This document shows positions 46,113 through 57,429 of a stretch of 64,000 nt of DNA, one piece after another (within the stretch, counting starts at the first letter, position 1; each line of letters starts with the position of its first letter). Location of the stretch: positions 11,123,530 through 11,187,529 of the forward strand of contig OW388302.1 of the NCBI GenBank assembly GCA_936450465.1, in the 5' to 3' direction. The stretch comes from Gibbula magus. Lineage: Eukaryota; Mollusca; Gastropoda; Trochida; Trochidae. A model generated the notes under the pieces. It was not told the DNA's origin. It saw only the letters and a program-made list of their open reading frames with translations, and did no database searches. Position numbers and translations under genes: made by a program.

Positions 46113-48083
46113 TTACATTTGAACTTTAAACATATACTTTTTTGGACCACGATGCTCTCTTCCTTCTCTTCTCTTCTTTTCTCTTCTTCGTAGCCAATTG
46201 GTTATACTTTCAAAGTCGTAATCTACGTCAATATCTTGAAATGTCCTGACAAGGCGAAATCCTCTTCCCCAATAAAAGGTATTTCCAGGTGTTTGATCTC
46301 TAACAGGGGGCAAACCTTGCCGATCAGTTGGAGCTGACAGCAAATTGAATTTCATAGGTATTTGTTTTTCAACTGATATTTCTTGTCCACTTACTATCCA
46401 CGAGGTTCTGTTCTGATGCTTTAGAACGTCTTTGAGCACCCAATGCAAATTCAGTTCAAATGTGTCTCGAAATAAATATCCCCTTCTACTGATAGAATCC
46501 AGCAACAATTGTAATGTTGATGAAAGCGATTCTGTCTTGGCCTCATCTGAAGATTCTGCATCAGCTCCAGTCCAGCTTGCTAGTATCATCTGTAAGTCTG
46601 TGTCTGACTTGGCCCTAATGCTGAGGCGATACTCGAAACGATCAGTTTTATCACTTATCACTGTTAAGCAATCATCAATATATATCTTCACATAATCTGT
46701 TTCCATGAAACCCTCTCCCTCAAAATTAGACAGATCAATGTTTTTAAAAATCAATCGAATTTTAACGGGGATTACACCATGTTGATGTAATTTAGGGAGC
46801 AATTTTGGTGGCAGAATAATTTCCCTAGGTGTTTGTTCCTTGTGTGATTCTGTCACTTTCTTCAATGTCCACTGGGTTGAAGTGTTGTCAAGCATAATAA
46901 TTTCTTTTAGCAACCAACGTAAATTCAATTCACCAGTAACTCGAAATAGTAATCCCTTTGCCTTGATTCGATCCAGAATAATTCCTAAATTTGATACTAG
47001 CGATTCTGTCTTGGCCTCTTCGGGATTCTCTGTATCAGTTACATGCCAGCTTGCTATAATTATCTGTAAGTCTGGATCTCCCTTGATCCTGCAGATGTTG
47101 AGGCGATACTCGAAAAGTTGTGTTTGTTCACAAATAACTTGTAAACATGGATCTCTCTCGATCACTGACTCTGTCTCTCTTTCGAAGTTTATCTTTGACT
47201 TTCTCTCAATGCCTTTCTGTTGGACTCTCTCGTGGGTTCTCTCTGTCTCTTTCCTGGACTCAACTGTTTTCCCCTTTTTGTCCTTTTCTTCAGCACTAGT
47301 CACATTCTTGACATAATTAGTTTCCTTAACTTTTGTTGGTTCTTCAACCATTTCTCGATCTGAGTGCATTTTAAGGTCAATCACCGACACTTTATGGTCA
47401 AATGATAAAATATGATTCTCTTCTTCGTTTGAAAGGGAGAATGTATTGTCATCGAATGTGACCCACATCATTATGGATTTTGACTGCGATATTACCTTCA
47501 GATGATCAGATATTTCTCCACAAATTTTCTCAACCTTACTTGAATCCAAATTAAAATCTCCTCCTATCATGAGGGGCAAGTTTCCCCATTCAACCTTGAT
47601 CTTCAACAGAAATCTCAAAAGCGAACGAAGGTGGGATTTCTTCTTTTCATCAGACCCTATATTGTTAGGCCCGTGCCAGCAGGCACACAGCAGTTCAAAC
47701 TCGGGAGAATCTTTGCCTTTGATCTTGCACAGACAGAGTCGAGGCAGGTCGAAAACTATTGGCTCACTGCTCTCCTTTGCAAACTGATCATACGTTCTTC
47801 TCACAGAGGTGTCGAGGTCGAAACGCTGACAGTCGATGTACCTGTCATCATAGATAAAACCAGAGTCTTCATTTCCCCGAAAACAATACTTTTCTGGTAT
47901 ATCAAAATCTTTGAACGCACCTATATGCAATCCTCTTTTCCAAGTGAACTCTTGTACAAAGGTGAGGGACGGGTCTTTTGAAGAAGCAAGAATTTGTTTG
48001 ATAGCTGTTTTTCGCTCATGTGCATTACTCTTTTTATGTGGTCCTGTATTCATGTTCATAAATGTGAGACCCGAGGACGCCAT
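46113..48083 (-). CDS. EEP-family protein with two additional degenerate EEP-like repeats
   Basis: An intact 656-codon frame. Residues ~5-240 form an endonuclease/exonuclease/phosphatase-like domain: FMNMNTG (Asn), LTFVQEFTW (Glu45), CACWHGPNN (His137, Asn140), MIGGDFNLD (Asp176, Asn178) and SFDHKVSVID (Asp229, His230). A charged linker follows (~240-310, rich in Lys and Glu). Residues ~310-410 and ~465-565 repeat the core pattern: FEYRLNICRIKGDPDLQIII, ASWHVTD, AKTESLVSNL and VTGELNLRW, then FEYRLSI, DTDLQMILASWTGADAE, AKTESLSSTL and TFELNLHWVL. In both, the GGDFN box is reduced to GELN or FELN, so catalysis is unlikely there. The C-terminus is basic (RRREKKRREGRE). There is no signal peptide, so an intracellular location is likely. 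A splice acceptor (TATTTTTTCAG) about 37 bp upstream of the ATG suggests a 5' UTR intron. The substrate is unknown. A LINE-derived endonuclease is less likely because the frame is intact and no RT follows. Confidence 0.75.
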   Translation of the reverse strand: MASSGLTFMNMNTGPHKKSNAHERKTAIKQILASSKDPSLTFVQEFTWKRGLHIGAFKDFDIPEKYCFRGNEDSGFIYDDRYIDCQRFDLDTSVRRTYDQFAKESSEPIVFDLPRLCLCKIKGKDSPEFELLCACWHGPNNIGSDEKKKSHLRSLLRFLLKIKVEWGNLPLMIGGDFNLDSSKVEKICGEISDHLKVISQSKSIMMWVTFDDNTFSLSNEEENHILSFDHKVSVIDLKMHSDREMVEEPTKVKETNYVKNVTSAEEKDKKGKTVESRKETERTHERVQQKGIERKSKINFERETESVIERDPCLQVICEQTQLFEYRLNICRIKGDPDLQIIIASWHVTDTENPEEAKTESLVSNLGIILDRIKAKGLLFRVTGELNLRWLLKEIIMLDNTSTQWTLKKVTESHKEQTPREIILPPKLLPKLHQHGVIPVKIRLIFKNIDLSNFEGEGFMETDYVKIYIDDCLTVISDKTDRFEYRLSIRAKSDTDLQMILASWTGADAESSDEAKTESLSSTLQLLLDSISRRGYLFRDTFELNLHWVLKDVLKHQNRTSWIVSGQEISVEKQIPMKFNLLSAPTDRQGLPPVRDQTPGNTFYWGRGFRLVRTFQDIDVDYDFESITNWLRRREKKRREGREHRGPKKYMFKVQM

Positions 48084-48120
48084 TTCCTTTGACTACCAGC
48101 ACCAACGATTGTAATCAATC

Positions 48121-49500
48121 TGAAAAAATATATATATATACAAAGAACGTAATAAACTAAATCTTTGAATAGTAAACAAAATGCTAATCCATCCCGAAAC
48201 TATAGTTTATATCATTGCTGAATAATTTCAAAGTACTCCCGGAAATGCTTGTTAGACCTGTAATCAAAAGGATTATATGTCAAGATAAACTTGATACAGA
48301 CATGTCCCACATATTCTGAAAGAGGTAATAACTAATCTGATAACAAAATCTTGACCGTGTCTTGCGCAACACTGACACATGCATCACGTGCCATCTAAAC
48401 TGTTATTCATTGAAAGGTCTATCATGAAAAATTACGTTCAAAATGTAAAAAGTGAAATGGTCTAAATATTGTGTTCAACATTGAGGTTATACTGGACACC
48501 CTGTCACTAATTTTAGAATATTCGATAAGAGTATGTGTAATTAAGTATTTGTTTATTTGAAATTACCGTCAATTTGTTAGGTTGAATAGATGTTGTCGAT
48601 TGAAACTTGTATGAACATATTTGCATATATTTACAGACCTTTTCTGTTCTTTGACTGATGATCTGTGTGTGAGGGAAGGGGGTGGTGGATTTTCGGCCAT
48701 TTATTCTAATTCTAAAGGCCCTTCAAACACGTTATTCGCCTATAAATAAAAACTTAACACCTTGCGTAATGTGCATTTCCCATTTATGTTATACATATGA
48801 CTGCTTGTTTTATTTGCTATTATTAATTCAGTGTATGTTAATAATTAATCCTTCGATCATATTGCCATAATCATATTCACAATGTAAGGATCAACAACTG
48901 ATTAAAATGAAACATGTACAAAATGTAAAATTTGGCTTTGGCCCCAACATTATTAAATGGATAAATATATTGATGAAAAATGCAACCTCATGTGTTACCC
49001 AAAACGGGCATATCTCTACCTAACGCGGCTGTAGACAGAGGGACACAGTATCATGACTCAGGAGTTATATTAATAAAAACACAATTCACAATCCAAGTTT
49101 ATTCCCTTTTAATAAGATATTTCGTTTGGGTGCACATTTTGATAAACACATAGCGGTTGATAATCCTTTTTGGAGTGAAGTCTTGACTTTGTGGAGTAAA
49201 TATTATAAACAACAACATGAGTCAATATTTATCATATAAAATAGATATTAGCTGAACCATTATGGTTGAATCATCAGTTTAGAAACAGTAATCTCTTGAT
49301 TGAAAATTGGTGTAATAGAGGTATTCATACAATTAGGGACATTTGGGGTGATAATGACTTTTTTGCCTTTTAGTGAAATAAAACACTTATGATCATGATC
49401 TAAGAACCTATCTTTTGCTTGTAAACAATAACTTAAATAACTTATATTCAACTTTAGATAGTAAATCAATGAAATCCTGATGAGCTACAGAGCCCATGGC
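48121..49500. other. Upstream region of the EEP-repeat gene
   Basis: Probably includes a 5' intron and the promoter. No conserved element is recognised. Confidence 0.3.
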
Positions 49501-50000
49501 TCTATTTTTGTAGTGATTTCAGACCTCATGACCTAGACCTTTGACCTTGAATTGGAGCTTGTTGAAATAATTCCCCAGGTGTACAAGAAAGAAGCTTTAT
49601 ATATAAGGTGTTGATACCTTCATGGAAAAAAAGTGATTTAATGATTTCAGAACTGGTGACCTTGACCCCCATCTCGTGTCCCTGACCTTTAAAAGTCAAG
49701 GTCACACAATCAGTGATCACTTTTCATTGTGTATCACAATCATGTAATGTTAAAAGTTGAAATAAGACATTTTCGCAAAAGCTTACTTAAGTCGTGACCT
49801 TGCTATGACCTTGACCTTTGACGGATGTTAGCGAAAACCTTTTCAAATCTTGACCTTTCTCCATAGTTTATATACACCAAAAAAGAGCCTGATAGCACAA
49901 ATATTTTTCTAGTTATCGTGTTTACAAGGATTTTTTTTAGCGATTTCAGAACTCGTGACCATGACCTTTGACCTTGAATGTGAAGATGTCAAAAACATTC
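49501..50000. repeat. Repeat carrying TGACCTTTGACCTTGA motifs
   Basis: Four imperfect units, spaced by ~140-155 bp, each contain a direct-repeat-1-like string: GACCTTTGACCTTGAATTGG (~49540), GGTGACCTTGACCCCCAT (~49660), CTATGACCTTGACCTTTGAC (~49805) and CATGACCTTTGACCTTGAA (~49960). Units also share GATTTCAGAACTGGTGACC/GATTTCAGAACTCGTGACC and TTCCCCAGG. This resembles a widespread molluscan dispersed repeat. Confidence 0.65.
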
Positions 50001-51104
50001 CCCAGGGGCATAAGTAAGAAGTTATGTATATGAGTTCTCAAAACCTGCTAAGAAAAATGTTATAGTGAATACAAAACGACGGAAACTGCGCAAAAACTGA
50101 TAGCAGCTCCGACTAAGTCAGAACTGCTAATAATACGAGTACAATATGCACAATGCTGAATTATTTAAACTCATTCAATGAAGTATGGGAACGCCTGATT
50201 ATTGTGTTCAGAGATGAAATGAAGTCTTCAGACGTCAAACTAGATCTGAACAAAATGAACCATGATCACAAAATCAATTAACTGAAAAAGAAAGTAAACA
50301 AGGGTTGGTGACAGCCATATTAGTGTTTTTGAGATGATTAATCCTTGTACATTTGTTCACCTATATGTGCATCTCTGTGTAACTATCTTGTAAATTGACG
50401 TTCATTGTAATGTCAATAAAATTACATCACATACAATGACATACAAGAATGATCTTAATCATGTATATTTGACCTAGTTGATAATTTACTGAACATTTCA
50501 CAAAAACTTGTCACTTCAAAGAGATGCCACAATTGTAACTGTTTCCTGTAAGGTTTCAAATCAGATTGTAATATGGAATACTCAGCTGCTTCTCATTATG
50601 CAAAAATGCAAAGTGATCAGTCCAGTTTTCACGTTTATACGATGCATCAATGACATGCCAATTTACATGATATTTTTTCACTGAAATACATACGAACGTG
50701 AACAATCTTTCGGTATGCAGTTGTACACGTGATGGCATTTTATGTAGTTGGGTTTTTATGATATTGTTGGTGATAATGTTGAGTACGTGAAAGAAGGTTG
50801 TCAACATGCTATCAGTAAAGTCTGATGTTAATTCTTATATCTTCAAACATATTTAATTCAACAATTTCAGTGACAAATATTTCAAGAAGAAAGTATATGC
50901 TCTAACTTTATTAGCTTAGGGTCTTCGTTGATTTTAAACTTCATCTTAGATACAAAATCAAGATTTCAAGATGTGATAGATGGAAGTTTAAGTGAATTAA
51001 TTTATTGTTTCATGTCTTAATATCATGGACTGAAATCTCTAATGCTGAGTGTCAAATTGTAAGTGCTTGATCTATACACTCACTAAGATTGGACGTTCTG
51101 ATAT
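50001..51104. other. Intergenic
   Basis: No gene or repeat recognised. Confidence 0.3.
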
Positions 51105-51203
51105 TAAAAAACACACACAATAAGACTTCAGCCATTAATTATATTTAAGAAATTATTGCATCTTTAATCTTAAGGAGCATAAAGTAGGCGTTTCTTTTGG
51201 CCG
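51105..51203 (-). mobile_element. Partial Tc1/mariner-type MITE
   Basis: The inverse of this segment starts GGCCAAAAGAAACGCCTACT and continues with TTAAGATTAAAGATGCAATA, ATTTCTTAAATATAATTAAT, matching the left ~100 bp of the element at 32239-32758. Confidence 0.6.
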
Positions 51204-52556
51204 GGGGTTCATAGGATATAAATTCATTTTTGAAACATTACTCGTTTACATAGTTGACATTAGTAAAAACCAATATTAATGTGCAAAGATGAGGGATTTT
51301 TAGTTTTAGAAAAAAAGTAAAAATAAAATAAAATTTTAAAAACATTTAAAAAGAATGCAACAACAGAGATCCCTTGGGTACGAAAGTAGCGTTGCCGAGA
51401 TATAGAAATGCGTGCGCACGGAATGCCACTTTTAAGAACTGGCCTTGTCAAATGATTAAAAAATCACATGATCTCGGTGTGAAAGGATTCATATACGCTG
51501 GCCAAGATGACAAAGTTGAATTGTTCTGCTGTGGAATGTGTTTAAGCTCGAGAACGATGACATTGCAATGGAACACAAACGTCTGTCTCCCGAATGTGCG
51601 TTTGTGAAAATGACATCGCTTCTGGACGATTATATCTAATCTGTATGACATTTTACTTCCTTATATTCTGGTTGTCTGAATTGTACCTTCTTGACATTTC
51701 AATTTTGGTACTGTGTCATTTCATTTATGTTTCAAATAGATTAGTAATAACAAATAATGTTGATCAACCTATCTCGCCTTATGTTTTTTTTTGTGTACGT
51801 GTGTGTTTGTGTGAAAAATTCTTGTTCTAATGCCCGACATACACTGAAGAAAAGAAATTAAGGAACACTTTGAACGAGATACCTTTTTTGATATAATCAT
51901 TCATATTTTTTTTTTTTTTTTTAAAATTAAAACTTTGTTCTTGTGTTCTTCATTTCATTTGTTCAGATTAATAGGGGGCTTAATAAATCATTACGACAAT
52001 CTTTTATCACGCTGCATACATGGCTTTGCTCACAATGGATTGCATCATCCATTGTCCAGAAGGTAGGCCAGGGTCAGGGTACAGGCATCGGAAATATAGC
52101 ACAACAATAGGATTACATAACCCATTACGTAACCTATTGTTACCCCTTACCGCACCTAATAAACTACTTATATGAAGCGAAAGAGATGAAAGATTACTTC
52201 ACTAATTCACTACTGTCTGGGGCAACAACTATGAAAGAAAGTAAATAACAATGATTTACAGTAAACGATCTCTGCCAAGAACTTTCTCTGTAATCTTTAA
52301 AAAGTATAATTAAAGTAAAATGATGAGAAAAACTGTCTGCAGACAGAGAATGACCGAGAACTGGAGATGGTATTCGCAAAAACAATTGTTCAGCTTCATC
52401 TGTGACTTGTGTATGTCGTCAAGAGAAGGAAGAATAATATCAAGTTTTTAAGAAATGTTCTTCTGTTTAAAACAAAGTTGAGACCGAGCATACATGCATT
52501 TATACTGTTGAGTTGTTTCAAAAGTTTGAGAAAGCAGAATTTGGCACATACCTTCT
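51204..52556. other. Intergenic
   Basis: A Tc1-like terminus-type string (CACTGAAGAAAAGAAATTAA) is at 51842-51861 without a visible partner. A poly-T run is at about 51908. No gene recognised. Confidence 0.35.
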
Positions 52557-52945
52557 CATCCTCGGTTACCCATGGTTTTATATATGCTCCGTTAGTCTCC
52601 ACTATATCACCCATGGGAAATTTCATCAGAGAAACATGTACTCAAATTACCCACCCTTGGCCGGCGTGAGCCAATCAAACCGCTACGCAGCTTGGACTTG
52701 CGAGCCAATAACCATTCATATCACTTCGTTACAAAGCATGCGAGGTCATTTTGTTAGCCATCCATCACCAGTTATCTCCCTTGACCATTTCCGTCTTATC
52801 GTATTGAGTTTTGTCTTTGGTTACTGACTTCGTCACGCCAGCCAAGGGCGGGTAATTTTAGTACAGATTTCGCTGACAGAGTTTCCCATGGGTGATATAG
52901 TGGAGAGTAACAGAGCATATATCCAACCATGGGTAATCGAGAATG
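52557..52945. mobile_element. Fold-back MITE, 389 bp, 9-bp target duplication
   Basis: The left arm starts CATCCTCGGTTACCCATGGT and continues with TTTATATATGCTCCGTTAG and CACTATATCACCCATGGGAA. The right arm is its inverse and ends CCATGGGTAATCGAGAATG. It is flanked on both sides by ATACCTTCT (52548-52556 and 52946-52954). It is the same family as the 83-bp element at 6478-6560. The interior of about 240 bp is not shared with the short copy and shows no transposase. Confidence 0.85.
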
Positions 52946-53892
52946 ATACCTTCTTCACCACTAGGAAATGTGCAGTGCAAAATTTAAACCGAATTAGTGA
53001 ATTTTGGATTTTTTTGTGATTTTTTAAATTTTAAATTTAGTCATATTCTGAGCATTTTCTGTCCGTTTGATTACAAAAAAAATATCTATCTCATCCTTTT
53101 CACATTTGGCACATCTCGTCTTCCTCTAGAAGAGATGCAGAACGAAATTAAACATGATTTGGTGAGTTTTTGTCATTTTTTTGTATGTTGGACTTACTCG
53201 GGTTAACATTTCTCAACAAATTTCTCAAACAAATTAAAATATCCATATAAAAATTTGTAAATAGTGTCGAGGATGTATTTAAATATTTGAAAATATCATC
53301 TTTAATCATATTGTTTGGTTTGTTAATCACATCTTAATGTAATTTGTAATAAGTGAAGGTGAGTGAGACCATGGTGAATGGCAGGAATGTGAAAACATTA
53401 TTTCATTAAAAACAATCATTTGCCTTCTTTCCATGCGAAATGGAAATTTTGTTAACAATTTTTAGGTCTTCAGACGAAAGTCTGGAAGACCTACTGTTAC
53501 TATCCTGATTAGAGTTATACATTATTATTCCACACAGTTTGTGGAATTTATATAACAAAATTATAATGCATACAAATGATATGGGTAAAATTACAAATTA
53601 TCTGTTCCTCATGAATGAAAGTGTCAAACTCTTCACTGAACATAAACTTCTATCAAGTTATTATATCGAACAAATAATCTGCAATTATTAGCACCTAGTT
53701 GATTATTAACATGTTTTCTAGTTAAACCATTTACAATTATGGCAAAAAGAAGGAATAAAATAAATACCTTTGCTTGAATTCGCTGAATATGTTTACAACA
53801 CGTTGATACACAAAGCTCGTTCTGGTGAAGTAGAAAGAATGGACAACACATTTAACCTGATTCTGATCATGTTAATACTTTCAGGCAGTTAA
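52946..53892. other. Intergenic with a GAAA-loop hairpin
   Basis: TAGGTCTTCAGAC, GAAA, GTCTGGAAGACCTA at about 53464-53494 forms a strong stem with one bulge. No convincing gene was seen. Confidence 0.4.
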
Positions 53893-53950
53893 CTCAAAAT
53901 CGAGGTCCGACTGTTCTATCGGAGGCAGTGTTATCCCAAATATAACCATG
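53893..53950 (+). repeat. tRNA-derived SINE, internally deleted
   Basis: CAAAATCGAGGTCCGACTG joined directly to GTGTTATCCCAAATATAACC: the head and tail of the SINE family without the middle. Confidence 0.6.
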
Positions 53951-54194
53951 TTATATCTGTTCACTTTCTAAATGGCATGTATTTCTAATGCATTCAGCCT
54001 TGGGAGCTGTGCCAATTTACAGACAGGCAGACAGAGCGACAAGTATTTTATTTGAGTCTCACCTCCATTGTGGTACAAATATTACATTACATTTAAACAA
54101 ATGTACTATATACATACACTACCTTGAGCCACTCCATTATGAGTTTATGAGACTTAATTCTCTCAAAGAGGTACTGCATCTAAAATTAGCTTAA

Positions 54195-54388
54195 ATTTCG
54201 ATTGTTGAACCTCGATTTTGTCGAGGCCCGGTGGTCGTGTCGAAAGTTCTTGGTAAGGTCAGTGCTGGCGATAGTTGCCTTACTCTGAGGGTGTGGGTTC
54301 AAATCCTGCAAGGGACTCGGCTCAAACAAGTACAAGAATGTGTACTATTAAAGCTAGTGTTATCCCAGATATAACCATTTTACTTTAA
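54195..54388 (+). repeat. tRNA-derived SINE, copy 2
   Basis: Contains GAACCTCGATTTTGTCGAGG, then GTGTGGGTTCAAATCCTGCA (B-box-like), GTACAAGAATGTGTACTATT and GTGTTATCCCAGATATAACC. It matches copy 1 at 9701-9895 along its length. Confidence 0.75.
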
Positions 54389-55416
54389 ATTATAGCTTCT
54401 AAAAATTCAAAACTATTAGAAATGCAAGCGACTTTAATAGTAAACAATAGTAGCATTGTTATAGTTGGGATCATGTTTTAAGCAGTAATGCTTGTACTTC
54501 TTGGGAAAATTTATCCTTTGCAGAGAGTGATACTACACTCTTAGAGTCAGACACTAACCACGGATAGCCGCAACATCTTATCCAGTGGGCCACAAACCCT
54601 TCAGAAGAAACGATGCGAAAAAACCAGTTATCAAGCTTTTTACCATGAAGTGCGCCTCCGATAGATGTATATTTGCATAAAATATAAGACTAAATAGAAA
54701 CAACAGTGTATAGAAATCACCTTATATGGCAGTAGCTTATTTGTAAGCCCCGTTATTGAAAACCTCTAGTTCGTCTCCTGAGGAAATGTGCACAGCAAGC
54801 AAAACTTAAAGATATGCGTTGAAGTGTAACAATTCACCAACGCCAAATCACAGAAAGACATTCATCACTATTAATATTTCGTTTGTATTTAAGGAAATTA
54901 AGGAATTACATGTATCTTTTTAATGCAAACTTATAGATGATTTTCATTTTCGATTCTTTTTTATGTTTCATGTAATATTATGTGTCGTACTTATATTTCT
55001 TTTATACATTTGAGAAATGTGATTTACTTTTAATCTAACATTTAGCATTATTGTTTTGATATATCATTTTTGATGTTTTTTTCATTTTTCAATAAGTCAG
55101 ATAAATAACATGTTGTTGTACTACTATGATTTTCTTGTAAGGTTAACTTACTAATTAATTATTGAAAATGAAAAGTAGTCAATGTGCACAACTAGGTTAG
55201 CAGAAGTTGAGGACTTAGGTGCAGATTTTAGAGAGTAAAATGTAAACCTGTGACTGAATAACTACATTTCTTGAGTAAATACATCAAATTATGTCTGTAT
55301 TTCATTGACTAAATCTCTCCAAGTAAATATATTTTGTTTTTATTTCAGCTTAGACATCAAATTAAGCTAGAAAACGTATTGTTTTATTGAAACCTATTCA
55401 TTAATTGGAATAATTA

Positions 55417-56272
55417 TAAGATAAATAGTTGCGTTTGTAAAATTTCCGGGATTCATTGCTATTCAACACCCGCAAATTTAGTTTAAAACTGACGGCGTTA
55501 GCCGGAGGTTTTAAACGCTAAAATTTGCGGGTGTTGAATACCAATGAATCCCGGAAATTTTACAAACGCAACTATTTATCGATATTGTAACAGGACAGTA
55601 GTTATCAGGCGTTTTGAAACAAAGTCTCTTTTTGCGCACCTATCTATGAGTGAAAAGGACTTTGCGACTGTTCCATTTTTGTAAGAGGTGTGGTCAGGTC
55701 AAAACAAATGTAAATACTCGGCATAATATGTACATTTTGTACAACAATTTACACATAAGCTCAACAGTGTCACTCAACTATGTTCACTTCACAATATTCA
55801 CGTATCCTTTTAGACGGCGACAAACAATTATCTGCGACATCAACAGAGTAAGAGACCGAGGTACAACAATCTTAAACTTGCCCTAACCCATTGTGACAAA
55901 TACGCTACCATTGTGACGTCAAAACGGTTGATCACTATGACGTCATGCCATGGCAACGGCATTTGGTAAACACAGCCGAATGGAAGAAGGCGTCAAACTT
56001 GGAAAAATCTTACTAGTTAAAAACATTTTAATTACATGAAACTAATTAATTTTGAGAGTTATTTGTGACCTATATTGGCAAATGTCAAATTTTAGTGAGG
56101 AGCACAAATTAGGACAAATAGACAATTTTAATTTTGAGTCGGGTCGAATCTTGTGAATATGATGTATATGTTAACGGTGAATCGCCCAAAGTAATTTGCG
56201 GATATTCATTGTCATTCAACGTAGGCAAATCAACCAATCAGAATCAAGCATACACCGAAATCATGTTACAAT
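55417..56272. mobile_element. Insertion (~0.86 kb) with large palindrome, absent from copy 2
   Basis: At the matching place copy 2 reads continuously TTAATTGTGATAATTGACGA. In copy 1 the AATT is followed by this insert and appears again before GACGATAAATAC, suggesting a 4-bp AATT duplication. Inside, 55421-55579 is a hairpin: ATAAATAGTTGCGTTTGTAA and its inverse, with arms through CCGGGATTCATTG and CAACACCCGCAAATTT. An ATG-started 11-codon frame (MSEKDFATVPF) ending at a donor-like GTAAGA (55680) and a TGACGTCA-type pair near 55915-55945 lie further on. The element class is unclear. Confidence 0.55.
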
Positions 56273-57429
56273 TGACGATAAATACTTAGCAAAACATAAT
56301 AATGTGTCTCACTTAAATGAATAGTTTGAGTTCAGCTGTATTGAGGCCATGAACAATGATTTGATGTAACACAATATATTATGACGTCATTAACATGATA
56401 GTTAATGAACAATTTTAAAGAGCGAAAATGGTATGATAATATCTCAATCATTAAACATATTGGAAAATTGTGCCTTACGTTTTCATTAATGAATTCAGAC
56501 ATACATCTCTATTTCCTTGATTAAATACAAATAATTTCAGATAAGATACTTCGTTAAAATGCACATTTGAAATAATTTTAGTGACATTAAGTTAATTACG
56601 CCACGTCTATATTGTAGATATATTGTTACATTTCATCTTATCTATACTCATAGCTACAATCATCTGTGTAGCAAAAAACACCTTAATATATCCCTGTTTA
56701 AGATATTGTGTTTCATGTATGGCTTTCCCTTCAAAGCAATATATTGCTTAATTAATTTCTTTTAGAAGATAAAGATGAACTAAATGTATTTCGAACTTCA
56801 ACTTGGTAAGCAATGAAGTATTGAATGTTCGGTTCATTGTAATATGTTCAAGGCAGATACACAGTTGACTATGAGTCAACGTAAAGTAATAACTATCAAT
56901 AAATAATGAACGATTGTGGTTGAGAGCGACACATTTTAGCAAATAATTGTACCCATCACGTGCAGCATTGACTAGTATGTGCACAATATCGTCAGCAGGG
57001 CAATATATTACCTGTGGGTCAGTGTGACCCGCATGCTTGATCAGTCAGTTTTTAGACGGAGGATAAGTCAATATTTTCACTATACAGTTTGTTTTTCTCA
57101 ACATCATATCGCCTTGGGGCTCTATCACAGGTATCAGGGATAGGTGTATTTGTGAAAGCGGCATGTTCAGAAGTGTGACTTCGTCATTGACATGTAAAGT
57201 AAAGTGGACTGGACAGTGTACGTCGGAGAAGAGGGCAGAGAAATCATGGATATCAAGTCTATAACAAAAGGTAATAAATGAGGAGATATAAGTAAATAGC
57301 CTAAGACTGATTTGTCTTTACGGGTATTACTACCGATGTTCACCGTTGCAGATGAACAGATTTAGATGTTTACATATGTCAATTAGCTTATGTCAAAAAT
57401 TATTAAATTCTACCATTATCGTGGGAGTT

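Noticed and set aside
46113..48083. LINE ORF2 endonuclease
   Set aside because: The long frame is intact, lacks any RT motifs and has EEP-like repeats instead; no poly-A tail or LINE flank was seen.
47569..48114. Plus-strand frames of 67-158 codons opposite the EEP-repeat gene
   Set aside because: They are antisense shadows of the intact minus-strand gene and show no domain signature.
53633..53851. A possible Cys-rich minus-strand exon (NELCVSTCCKHIQ) with a GTATTT donor
   Set aside because: The acceptor and frame do not fit together convincingly and no relative was found in the window.
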